Source of the DNA: Litomosoides sigmodontis
Taxonomy: Eukaryota; Nematoda; Chromadorea; Rhabditida; Onchocercidae
DNA length: 64,000 bases
Direction of reading: 5' to 3'
NCBI GenBank assembly: GCA_963070105.1
Contig: OY718805.1
Coordinates: forward strand, 1,302,001-1,366,000
Below, one piece after another: positions 11,610 through 24,410 of this stretch (position 1 is its first letter; each line of letters starts with the position of its first letter). The position numbers were made by a program, and so were the translations under genes. Below the pieces are notes generated by a model. It did not search any database. It had not been told where the DNA came from and worked only from the letters and a program-made list of their open reading frames with translations.

Positions 11610-14600
11610 TCACGTGAAAACATCACGCCGTATTTCATATATGGTCGGTACATCATCTTCATGATCGCCGTAATTGTCCAAATCAGCGGTTGCGTCATAA
11701 ATTTCAGCAGCATCACGTGTACGTGTTGGATGTGACATTTCCGTGATATTCCAACGAATTGCTATCACAACGGCAATCATAATACCTCGAAGGAAAGTGT
11801 TGAAAAAAATTACCAGAAATGGTTGATAATTTAAGCCCCATGAATGGTTTACCGCTGCAACCCACATGTAGCCATTGAGGAAGGCCATTTCTGTAGTTGC
11901 AACCGCGATGTACATTGTTAATCTGAAATTCAATTTTTTTTTTCCTACTTATGTCGATTGATGTGAAAACTTTTGAATATCAGCAAATAATTCTTGACGG
12001 TAATAGACATTGCTATTTTCTCCTGATGAGCTGCAGCTCCGGTCAAATTAGGAGCTATCCTACAGACGCGATTCATTATGCAAAAAGGAAATAATTTAAA
12101 AATTAATGAAATTTTAGCTAACCTCGATGAATGATCCCATCTCTTCAACGTCCAGCGCAATTCAATCAATGACAAAATATGGAATGTTAGGAGAACAAGA
12201 AACAGTATGGTACGAAAATTACCAGCTGCTGCTATATTTGCGCTATTACTAGCAAACCGAATGTAGAATACATTGCTAAAAATTTTAAATTAAATGTAAA
12301 ATTAATAATTTAGGAAATTCGAAAGTTAAATTATAATTATTTTTTCAACTTCTTAATTTATATATATATGCACACACATCATTTTATCGTTTCAATAATT
12401 TTCAAATATTTTATTTGTTGCTGCAAAAAGTTTTTTCCGATTCATTTCATGTAAGCATCACACTGAAATGCAAATCGAAGGTTATATCGTTGATGAAATT
12501 TATTTCACCACTTGAAGAAATCAAATTTAATAGCAAAATAAGTTGTAATTTTTCACAGTCCATAATTTAGCAATTATAAAATTGAGTAAATGAAATTTAC
12601 CCGAAAAAAAGGAAAAATAAAATGATTCCAATGAGTATTTCGGCAAGAAATATGACAAATAATGCAGTTCGATAGGAAAAATTGAAAAAAGAGGTGCAAA
12701 TGTGATGTGAGATCGGTGGTGGTTTTGGACTTGTCGTCTGATATATAATAAACAAATTAATTAAAAGAGAAAGAAAGCGTTTCAAATTTTTGAAATTTTT
12801 TTTCCATCAACTAAGCTAGTTTTTTTTTCAACAAATTTCCCTCACTCCAAGAGCAATGAATAACTATTGTGGATCAATTCAATTCGTTCGCAAAACATAT
12901 ATTTCCTACTATTTTTTCCGTCCTCCATGTTTAGTTTGTAATAAACAAGTCCCTCAGTTTGCCTAATGATAAAATTAAACGAAATTATTGAAACTTAAAT
13001 TTTACATAAATTTAATAAGTGACAGGAAATAAAAATATTTTACCTGCCTAATTGATGCATGCGAAATCCAATCTGTTGTTGCATCTATGATTGCACCCAA
13101 TGGCTGCAAATATATAATTGAAATCATACATTTAAAATTCATTTTAATATGAATATACACACACACACACACTCCAATTCCATTTTGAAATTAAATTTTA
13201 ATTCGGAAATTCTATAAAAAAACAAATTGTCATGCTCTAATTTCAAACAGCAATTGCTCACTACTATCCATTATTAATCTCATGCATAAATTCATTTTCA
13301 TTTTACAACAAAAACATTCGTACATTCCAACGATAACTTAGATTCAACGCACTTCAACTGAAACGTGTGGCGCAACGCTCGCAAAGTTTTCCATTTAAAT
13401 GATACTCAAAGAGAAGTAGAACGCATTACCAATCGGTAGACGATGACGTTCACGTAGAATGCAACGAATGCAAAAATGACGATAATTGCAGTTGGCCCAA
13501 GCAATATCAGATATCCGAAGAATCGATTCAGCACTTTAGATGACGATATAAATGCTGTACCATAATCGATATGCTTCTCAATATCCATCCCGTTCATCAG
13601 CAAATCAAATACACTCACTAATTTTGCCTAAAATTTAATCATTTAATTGCTTAGTGTTGATTGCTTTGAAAAGTTCAATGAAAGTTAATGCTAATTAAAT
13701 AAGCGAAGGAGTGAGGCGTAAAAATGACGTGAAATAATGACGAACCACAAGAAGTGCTGGAACTGACGTAAACAGTAAAACTGTATACAAAGGACTTGTT
13801 GCACCAAGCAAAAATGCTAGCAGTGAACGGTTATTTCCGGTATTCATCATTGTTCGTACATCTGTTTCCAAACTGTACCATCCTAATACATAATTTCTAT
13901 TAATATAAATTTATTTGTAAAATTAATTTTGTAATTTTAATATTCGAAAGAATGGAAATATGGACGTAATGTGCTTGCTACTTTCTTCTTGCCCTAATCT
14001 CACTCTACCTACATATTCAAATTTTTTGACATTAATCAATCAATAAGCTATCCTACTGCTTGCGTATAATTCATTTTAGACATTATTTCATCACAGCAAA
14101 ATATCATAATGATATCATTTTCTCCCTTAGCAATTCTCAACCAATAACTTTCAATTCATCATGTCTGATAGCTTAAAGAAATAACGAAGCATTGATAAAT
14201 TTCAAGTGATAATTTAAAATTTGTAATTAAAAAAAAAAGGAAAACCTATTTACCGTAAATGAAGAAAACAGAGATAAATAGGAGGAGTTGCGTGATTGAC
14301 GATTGTGACACGTATTGTAATAAAGTGGAGAATGACGTTCCCATCTGAAAATGTTCCACTCTACCAAAGATGAGATTTATAACAGAACATTTTGGGGAAA
14401 ATATTGTAAAATTAAAATAGCAATGTTGTAATTTTAGGATAAGGACATGTTAGAAATGAAAAATAACTGAGCATCACATCACATCATGCTTCACTCAGTT
14501 CACAATTTCAAATTAAGGAAAAGAGGAAGGGTAACACTGACAGGCATGCAAAGCAGAATACCCGTCACAGCAAATACAAAAGACAGCAAAGCTAATAAAA

Positions 14601-17600
14601 GCGTTCGAAATCGTTCCACAAATGCAAATTGCTCCACGAATGAATTGTAAATGAATGCCAACAGTATGACCTGAATGGGAATAATTTAGTAATAATAATA
14701 TGATTAGATAATATTCTGTTATAGTGAGATATTGCGCACCGTACTGTATTGTGAAACGCTGTACGATAGACTGTGGACTACGGTAGTGAAGTAAAACCTT
14801 CGTACTCATGTATTCGGTTTGTGATGGAACACGAGTTGTTGTACACCTTTATTTAATATGATATGCTAAAAATCTAACATTTCTAATCCTCTCATAATTA
14901 GGATTATTTAGACTGTTTTAGGTTGCATTATCATTTCAGGTTTTTGCTTCATCAAATGAAATTGCTTCGATTATATTATTCTCACATAAATTTGTTGAGA
15001 AAAATTCACAACTTTTGACTGTTTCAATTACGTTAGAAATGTTATTAATTGTATGAAGTACTTCAATGCAGTGATATTAGATATATTTAATAATCATTAA
15101 GAAAGTATAATTTGGATAAATTAATTTACACAAACCATAGGACCGATGCAAGTATAAAGTAAATTTGCGGTGTAGTATATGACAGCCCAAATTGGTCCAC
15201 CAGTAATTGTTGCAAAACATGCTGCGGCGGTATCGAACGAAAATGTTTCATATAAAATTAATTAAAAAATTAAAAGAATTAATGTCATTTATGAGAAAAT
15301 TGAAACCTGTAACTCTATAATTCGTAAAAATTTCAACTGAAAATTTCTTCGATTAGTGTTTTTCGTTTTGAGTTGACGAAAGGTGTCAGACAAATCAATT
15401 TCTCCACAACAAGCTTTGCAAAATGGAAATGGTAAAATTTAAATTTTGGTGCATCCCAACACTAACACACCTTTTTTTTTCCACAATGAAATGAAATTTA
15501 CAAGAGTTTAGTGTGACGATGAATTTGGTTGCGGTTAAATTTTATAAGTTCCGTGCTCGAGTATTCCCAAATAAGTGTTCCAAGTTGAAGTCAAAAAACT
15601 CGAAAATTTTAATGCAAAACAAACAAACCAGTAGCTGCGTAACTAGAATAAGCAGGTTGTACATTTGCCAAATGACCGTTACAACCATCTCTCAAAACGT
15701 AGAAGAAAGTTGGCGGTAACTGAAACAAAGAGTAATTGCTAACCATTCGCTTGTCAATTTCATAATAATGTTCCCCATTAATTAACAAATAATCACTAAT
15801 TACACTCTTCACTAAATGAAATTATGAAATACTATGAAGTATAAAATACAACACTCCTGCTTACAACATTTTTTCTTCTTTTACTTTTTATTTTGTTCAA
15901 CTATTATCACAACGTTCTTACATGCGTTATTTTTTTCCACACACGTAAACGGTTCATTTTTCTGCTGAACAATACGACGTAAATGGAAGCGTTTCATTAT
16001 TTGTCAATATGTCGTAGAAAAATTTAACTTCAAAAAGCATTTAGCAAGAAGTTGTATCAACAATTTAATAATTAAGGAAAGATTTAAAAGCGTCCACTCA
16101 CTTAGTCTAATTTCTTATTTCCCTTATTTTCACATTTTCCTCACTCTCTAACTCGTCGCTTACGAGAAGCATTGCAATTCGAATAATTCATTACTCTTTT
16201 CGACCAGAGAAAAAAAAAACGCCTAATTCGCTATAAAACACGTTACGCTTCCCCCCATTTTCAGGATGATAAAAACGGTTAACGCATAACTAGTTGGGCC
16301 GTAAGAAGCGCCATGGCATTCATTGGCATACTGCCCGCACGTATACGACTTGAGGCGTATATTAAAATTCCAGTAAAAGCTGACGAGTAATCCATTAGAG
16401 CGATTGTAGTACGAAAAAAGCCCTGAAATGATCCCTGTTAATTTAAAAATTTTCCTTTCATTAATTTTTTTTTTCACAAATGGGATATTTTACCTCATAA
16501 TTATTTCAAATCAAATAATATCAGTGAAGTTTTGCATCACTTCATCTCTCAAACAGCAAAATGGAAATGGGGAAGTGAATTTGCATAATATATTAAGCAG
16601 GCAATAAATGATTACTTAAATGCTCGAGTAATGATTGTCTCACTGACAAAGCAATCGTTTCGGATATCTGCTTAAATTTTGCCGACAATTAATTCACTCG
16701 CTTAAGTTCCATTTTAATGCAACAATTTTAAAATGTTTAACTATGAATTTCTTTGAACTATTTTAAAACCAAAAAAAAAGCTTTTTTTGATAATTTGAAC
16801 TAAAAATTCCATCGTTTTGTTCCACTTTTTTTTTGAAATTGTTCCCAAATAAAGCTACTATCAGTAGTAGTATGGAAAATAAGCTAAAAAGATAATTTGG
16901 AAACGTTCAACTTTTTTCTTAACTTATCAACAAAGTTAATTATAATTAACACATTGAAAACGTAGTGCATAAAGAGATGAAAGAAGGTTGAAAGGGTAAA
17001 ACCAAGTAATTCATTTAAAGTTTAATTTCGGAGAATGATGAAATGGGTAATTACATGGGTCAAATAGGAAAAAAAGGGAAATTTAAAGACTTGCATGAAT
17101 TTCAGAGAAATACTGAAATGGATATTTCTCGATATTTTCAGGCTCAATTTCATGTTCGTTATTTTTGCTAAATGAAAATCCAAACATTGTAAGACCACAG
17201 ATGAGAATTGTACATAAAATTAGTGGTAGAAGTAGGCAAAACCGTGCAAGAAACCATCCTGGACTACTACCGTACCTTCAAAAAATGAGAAATTATTTAC
17301 CGTTTCATAACAAATTCATTTAATCCTTCAAATTCATCGATCTCTAAAGCTTTTTGTTTTCAAAAGTCAAATCTAAAATTTCAAAAAAAATACTAAATTC
17401 TTACTTTTTCACAATTAAAAATAATATTATCCAAATTAAAATATGTGCAAGACTTAGTGAGAAGACAGGAAATTCAATTGAAAATTTTCCCATAACATTA
17501 GGATCTTCGAAGTACCACGCATTTGGTACCCAATTGGATAAATTGGTATAATGCGGTAATTGTCGAACTCCATACCTAACAATATACATTTGGCATACTA

Positions 17601-20593
17601 TTAATTAATTAACTAATTATTCAATTGCTTCACTTAAATTGAAAAAAAAAAGAAAAATTAATGGAAAAAATGGCTTTAAGAATGAATTTTTTTAATTTAG
17701 AAAGAAAGAAATTGTTGTAGTATATTAAATTTAACAAAAAAGTGAGAAAAACGAGAAGTATAAGTCGTAAAAGTTTTGTGCTAACAAATTAATTAATTAC
17801 TTATTCTGCGAATAATAACGCTTTTTGTGCGTTACTAGTGAAACATTAATTGGTGCGAAAAATGATTTCAAAACAGGTAAGGAAGGAACAACTTGTTGAA
17901 CTGCTGTGCCGGCCAATTGTTATCCGATTGATGTTGTGCTTTTCCGTGTGAGACATTGATCCGGAATAATTCCGTGCACAAACGATCATTGTAACTGTGG
18001 TTGCAGTCAGTCGCCCAGTCCAAACGTCTTCGCATCGATGCGACAATGTATATCAAATTTTGTGCAGCGGTCAATGATCGTATGAATAACCGTTCACCAG
18101 CTAACCATGTAAGAGCCCAACCAATACCTTTAATTAATTCATTAAGCAGAGATATTGTTTTATTTGTTTTAAAATACCTTTTCAATAAATTAAAATCGTT
18201 GAAAATATTTCGTGTAAAATCTGATCATTAAATTTTCATTAAAAATCTGATCATAAAAAAGAAAGGTAAGGTCTTTAATGAAAGGCTCAGCTAGTGCTGC
18301 ACAAATAATCACTCAAATTTCTGCTACATTTCCATATAGCAAATTATGTCTTACAATTTTTCATTTGTACATGAAATGATTGTTAACGGAATTTCATTAC
18401 ATATTTGATGGATATTATCAACTGTTCAGTACCGTCTGTAATCGAATTTAATGATTTGAATTCCTGTATCCATGCACACGGCTATATACGTGTAACACGT
18501 GCAGCACAGGCAATTAAATGACTAACTGAACGGGTAATGGACAAGTAATCATTATCTCTTCTCCTCCTGTCTTATCAGTATGTTATCAGCAAGTGACTGC
18601 TTCGTAATCAGTTATATTAAAAAGTCGAAGCTAATTCTTCCAATTGCTTCCTTTTCATTCGCTCATTGCTGATAGATAAAAATAGAAAAAGCAAAGAATA
18701 AGCAAATTTGAATTTAATAAAACATACGAATAAAAGATATTCAAATTTTCATCGATTAACTGTTGTGTTGTTATAAAATTATAATTATTTGTAACGATAT
18801 GTAATATTTTTAACGATGTAATGCATGAAAGTATATGGTATAATGCTTTTTTCCATTTCGTATTATTATTCCTAACTTCGATTGTTTTTCTCGTTGAAAA
18901 TATTTGAAATTTAATTTAAAATGAAAAGACAGCATGAAATCTCCCTTTTTCCTTTGTCTATTCTCTCTTTACATAATCATTTTTATTACTCATCATTTCA
19001 TTCGTCGCTAACTTCGTGTTTTTTTTCATACTTCTTGAGCTGTCAAAAAATATTGCAATGGATTTTTTCATTTTGTTCTTTCTATTTTTGACTTTTTCAT
19101 CTCCCTTTGTTTTAAATTAATTTTTTTTTCGATTATAACAAAACTCTTAAAAATATATTAGCAAAAAAGCCCAAGTAATTATGAAAGAGTTTGATATTTC
19201 AAGAAGAACTATAAAAGCGCTCAAACAAATACCAAACAAAGGTTTTGGTTTTTAAAAAATTCAAAAAGATTATGAAATTGTAAAATTTCTTCTGCTTAAT
19301 GGTTATTTTTCTCTTTCTCCTCTTCTTGACTTAATTACTACTTCAATTACAGTCATTTAAAACATTTTAGTATTTCAGTGACGCAATGTGAAAAAAATGT
19401 GACGCCTTCTAGTAGCTTTATTTTTCCTTTTTCAAATAATCTCTCAAATAATTTTTGAATTTTAATCCACTCCAACGCTCTGCAAAATGTAATAATTATT
19501 TTCATCATTTCAATGACTATTTCCTTCTCTCTCTCTCTCTTCCTTTGCCTTTTTTTGAAATGACCGTGAAATTTTCGATGCAACAAGCAATTCGTTACAG
19601 TATGAGTGAAATCTGCGAAGGAATGGAGAAAATGAGGAGAATTTGCGCGAAAGAAAGAGAAAAGATTATGATTAAGCAAAATTCATTAAATTAAACAGAA
19701 GCAAAGGAAAAAAATATTATCAATAATGCAAAGATAATGTGTGAAGATTTATTACTGATTATTATTATTATTATTAATCATTAATTAATTAATTAAGTAA
19801 ATAGAAAGGAGGAAAAGCTTATGCACTGAAATGGAAAAATGAGAAAGGGAAATGAAAAATAGGATGACATTTATCTATCTATAAATATTTGCTAAAAATT
19901 ATTTTTCAAGCTTTTAAAATTAGTGAGGCGAAACACAGTTAATGCTTTTTTCAAGTATAAATAATGAGAGATTGAAACTAATTAAACTAATTATTTTGTA
20001 CCGAAAAAAGAAATTACTAATTTTAAAAATGAATTCTTCCCATTTATAATGAAATTTAAATTCAGGTATTTTAATAAAAACTTATATTTCAAATAGAATT
20101 GTTGATTTTTACATAAAATTTTCGCTTGGATTATCATGTTTTATTTATTTTTCAATATGTAATACACAGATTTTCGTTGCATATTTGTTTTGCCTTTCGA
20201 AATTTTTAAAATTAAAATTTCTGAATTTTATGAAGTATATAAAACTATTATAGTCGAGAAAGAGAGGGATTATTTTTATAACTTACGACATGCATAAATT
20301 TTAATTGTCCATTTAAAAGAAAATACCCTAATATTTATGGATAGAAATTATCGATTGAATGATTAAATTCATAATGAATTACCGGATGCAATTGGCGCAA
20401 TGCGGGCAAATGTTAACACGGGTCCGGCGCCCGAAACATAGCCTAAATTTATAAGTAAATTTGCTGCAGGTAATGTAAATAGGACAAATACCAGCGGCCA
20501 TGTAATTAACGATTGCGATAAGAGCTGCGCGTACGGTGCGCCAGCTAATACCGCAATACTGTATGCATCGATTGCATCAGATGACATATACAT
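11610..20593 (-). CDS. Divergent SLC6-like (sodium:neurotransmitter symporter family) membrane protein with C-terminal extension
   Basis: Fifteen exons: complement 20383..20593, 17875..18127, 17405..17575, 17114..17275, 16291..16434, 15629..15719, 15136..15221, 14542..14670, 14254..14344, 13749..13882, 13430..13627, 13044..13103, 12601..12737, 12123..12275, 11610..11922; about 777 residues. The SLC6 order is visible: TM1-2 (residues 5-60, APYAQLL and WPLVFVLFTLP), TM3 with the extracellular W-x2-DCxHxxN-x4-C pattern (exon 2), TM4-5 (around LIWIILFLIVKK), TM6-7 (SSAFTGILIYASSRI), TM8 (ITGGPIWAVIYY), TM9-10 (VTGILLCMPMGTS, FFIYGWYSLETDV) and TM11. The canonical TM1 motif GLGNxWRFPY is lost, so Na+-coupled transport is doubtful. 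About four further hydrophobic segments follow TM12. All junctions keep frame except 17114/16434, where phases disagree by two bases. The start lacks a clear acceptor, so upstream exons are possible. Confidence 0.72.
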
Positions 20594-21445
20594 TGTCTCG
20601 TACGGTAGGATACAGTAGAAGTAGTAGCAGTAGTTGCTGTAGAAAGTAACAATAAAGTAATCGCTACTAATCTTGATTATTCAAATAACAATGATAACTT
20701 TTGTTTTTCCTATATCGAATAGCAGTAGTAGTAGCAGTAGCAGTAGCAATAATTAGCAAGGAATTAAAATTAGCCACACTGTTAAATTAATACTTTTCCT
20801 ACTAAGCGTTCAGACTATGGGAGAGATTCTCGGATCGACGCACGTCATCGCAGGTGGGAATGAATTCGAAAGAGCAATGTACCATTAAGGCCTGACTGTC
20901 GGAAAGGTTCAAATACAAATTGTATATTATTGTTGTTGTTGTTGTTAGACGTCTACTACAACTGCCGTATTGTACGCAATCTGAAATTGCTCCAATCGTA
21001 CGAATTCATCACTGATATGATCACAACACTAACCGCTCATATTCAGTAGATAATTATCGCTTAGCAAATTACAGCTATACCAGTAATGTTAATTTCTCCC
21101 CCACAAAAAGAAGTCTAAAAATAATGAATGGCATCATACTGACAGAAACAATAGAAAAATGAAATGAAATAATTGAATAATTCAACTGAAATAATGATAT
21201 TTTAAGAACTTTTCACTAATCAAAAAAAAAAAACACACGAAAATATTGAGCTATAAAAAAAAATGTTTAGCATTTCAATGAATTATTCATAAATCAAAAA
21301 CAAAAAGAAGTCCTTTCCTCCTTGCATTGTGCAATTGTTTTCGTTCATTTTTAATTCTAAAATACAAACAAAAAGCACAATATATTTCAAATGGGAAAGA
21401 AAACGAATTTATAAATATCGATGAATCGTCCGTCCATCTTCCCAT

Positions 21446-21487
21446 TCTCTCTCTCTCTCTCTCTCCCTCGCTCTCTCCCTCTCTCAC
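21446..21487. repeat. (CT)n tract
   Basis: CT repeat with a few CCT and CG interruptions. Confidence 0.95.
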
Positions 21488-21921
21488 TCCTCCTTGTCGT
21501 ACATGTGCAGTAGTGATTCAGAATGCATGATACTTTAATGTTGGACACTCTCAACAGAGTGATCGTTGTTCTTGTCCACTACATCATACATGTATATCGG
21601 TTATCGTCGCTACCATAATCACTGCCATTATCAGTATTAATTATTCTTACTACATTTTCCACCGCTAATTATCATCACTAATTAAATTAAGCGCTTTACA
21701 AAATGCAATATCAGTTAGAAATTAGGTTCAAATTATAAGCATCAAAACCGTACATTTTTCCTTTTCTTTGGGAAACTCACACTTCCACCCACTTCCATTC
21801 AACTCCTTATTTCTACAACATTGAAAAGAATGTTTAAATTAAAAGCAAATTATTGTTGCAATCATAGCTGCTATCATCAACAAACGCAGATAATCGAGTT
21901 TCGCGCAGTACAGTTATTAGC

Positions 21922-21946
21922 CAATTAATTAATTAATTAATTAATT
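21922..21946. repeat. (TTAA)n tract
   Basis: About six perfect TTAA units in tandem; self-complementary. Confidence 0.95.
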
Positions 21947-22623
21947 GACTAATTGTGAGAAGATTGTGGGTGAAATTGTGCAATCAACAGTAACTGATGT
22001 TTGACAGCAAAACATATTAATTAAATGAATGTTCGTTTGCGTCCGATAAAGGTCAGGTGATGGCGATAAAAGGTCAGGGGTGTAGGTTCTGTTGCGATGA
22101 AAATTCCTTTATTTCACAATTTCACATTTCATACCATTTATAAAGTAAACGTGTAAAATTAAGGGAATAATTTGGGAAATTTAAGAATGAATTAACAAGT
22201 AGTAATTGAATTTCAGCTTTTCAAGCATTATTTACACCTTTTCTTCTTTTTTTTTTCTCATTTTTTTTTGCAATTTTTCGATCGCTGAGAATTTTTGTAG
22301 CGTCGAAAATTTATGAATGTACCAATCAGTAATTACTTCTCCAATGACTTTCAAATCGTTAAGAATTTTTCTAACACCAACAACACAACATCAATCAATA
22401 ATTCCATTTCGACGTGTACGGCTAAATTTTTTAATCAAAAATTAAATGCCGCATACTGGAAATACGCTATTGAAATGTCCATTTTAGATTAATTCGAAAA
22501 CATGCCCACCATCCATTCACTGGATGTGAAAGTAATTTCGCCAGTGAGAAATGGTAATTTTAAATATAATTAATCATTTCTATCGGTTTTGTATGCATAT
22601 TTTCTTCCATTCCATTAATCCAA

Positions 22624-22660
22624 TTCTCTCTCTCTCTTCTCCTATCTCTCTCTCTCTCTT
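22624..22660. repeat. (CT)n tract
   Basis: CT repeat interrupted by a short TTCTCCTA segment. Confidence 0.93.
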
Positions 22661-23098
22661 TTTCCCTTTGTTGTTCATCTTTTTTGAAAAATTGACGAAA
22701 CATACAATGAAATATAATGCATGCTATAATGAATCATACTGATAACTGTAAAAGTTCCACTAAGTAGTGAGAAGGAAAAATAAAAATTTCATCAAAAAAA
22801 GGTGTGTTGTCAATGAGAGATGGAATGCTATTAGCAAATTAATTTCGCTAACATTTTAAATAAAATAAGAGCTTATCGAAAGATCGATGGAAAAGTTTAA
22901 ATCAAAAATTAAATAAATTTCGTGTTAGAAATTTAAATCAGCGAATCTGAAGCATTTCAGGGAAAAGGTAGAAGTGATGGAGAGGTTTAGGTAAAAAAAA
23001 AAAAAGATTGATCGGAGAAACAAAAAAATCCTGATTGATGAGAGGTAGTGGAAGAGGTTAGAATTATGGTTGTGGAAGAGATACGAGTTTAAGAGAGT

Positions 23099-23101
<3 letters not shown>

Positions 23102-23138
<37 letters not shown>
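23102..23138. repeat. (GA)n tract
   Basis: GA repeat of roughly 18 units with one C interruption. Confidence 0.95.
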
Positions 23139-23139
<1 letters not shown>

Positions 23140-23290
23140 GGGAGGTAAATGTCAGGAAGAGAGGCTATATCCTCTCCCTTTTCTCCTTTGAAGGGAAAAG
23201 TTACTCGGAATTTCCTCCACTCGCAATACCTTTCTTCCTCTCTCCTACCTTGAACTACGAAAAGGTGAAATGAAATCGATGTCGTATCAT

Positions 23291-23380
23291 ACAAACACAC
23301 ACACACACACACACATGCAGCGCAAATACAGACGCACGCACGCGCACACGCAGACACACACACACACACAGAGACAGAGT
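23291..23380. repeat. Compound CA-rich microsatellite
   Basis: Two CA runs separated by a GCA/CGCA-rich spacer, then GAGACAGAG. Together with the GA tract 150 bp upstream it forms a compound simple-sequence locus. Confidence 0.93.
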
Positions 23381-24383
23381 GCTAGGAGGAATCGGTAGGC
23401 ATACAACAAATCATAAATGATAATGAAGCGGTTCGTTTCATGTGGAGGAGGGGAAGTGTGGAATTTTCATTAAGTAAGAGAAGGGATTTTTTTTGAAGAA
23501 GAAGAGGTGGAATTTCGGGGGAAGGGAGGAAAGAAGGAGATGAGGAGTGAGTGTGCGAATGAGGAGAAATGAGAGAGAAAGATGAGATGAAAGTGTGATA
23601 GCGCTGATTGGAAAAAAACTAGGTGGCCATGGCATGCATTATTTTAAAGTGGTTGGCGCATTTTGTACTTGTACCGTCACCACGAGCATGTCGTATTGAT
23701 TTCCTCTCTGAGAGAAAGGGAGTAAAAAAATGTTAAATTCATTTCAATTTCACACCGAAGAGTAGCAGAGTTGAAGCACAAATTTAAATATTAATTGAGA
23801 GAACGGGAGAGAGATAGAGTGAAAGAGAAAGAGAGAGAGAGTTAGAGTGAATAACAGACTATTTGTTTCCCTTTTATTTTTCAAATTAACCATTCAATGA
23901 AGAAGCTAATTATTTGATAACTGTATTTATGCGAATGTAAGGTGAAAAAAAATTCTCCACGAAATTTCCAATCAGTTAGCAAATGGAAAAATTTTAATTT
24001 ACAAGAAATTTTTAAGCGAAATTTGAAATTGAAATTATACTTCATTAGCACTCTCACTAACAGTCTTTCTTAATGCCGTCTTTTGGTAAGGGAAAGAGTA
24101 AAGAAGAAATTTCGATATTTTTGATAAGGTTATTGACAACAAAAAAAAATTATGAAAATAATTAAAATTTATTTTTACACGGTGACAACGAAGAATACCT
24201 TCATATCCGTTATTTGCTTTGTCTGAATTTTTGATTTGAAATTTGCTCGCTTTTTTCCTCAATTTAGTTACCAGTGTGAATCCACCAGGGTGTGAAGCAT
24301 AGTGTTTAATTTCATATTTTTGCAACTACCCCTTTTTTTCCAGGGAGGGAATGAATGATAAAGGGAAGTGAATGAAAGAAGGA

Positions 24384-24410
24384 AGAGAGAGAGAGAGAGA
24401 GAGAGAGAGT
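24384..24410. repeat. (GA)n tract
   Basis: About 13 GA units within a purine-rich stretch that starts near 24340. Confidence 0.94.

Noticed and set aside
18001..18231. Plus-strand ORF of 76 codons
   Set aside because: Antisense shadow of the second exon of the SLC6-like gene.
23064..23369. Overlapping ORFs with Arg-Glu, Ser-Leu and Cys-Val repeats
   Set aside because: Translations of the GA and CA tracts.
24035..24325. 96-codon minus-strand ORF
   Set aside because: No recognised domain or splice context; surrounded by simple sequence.
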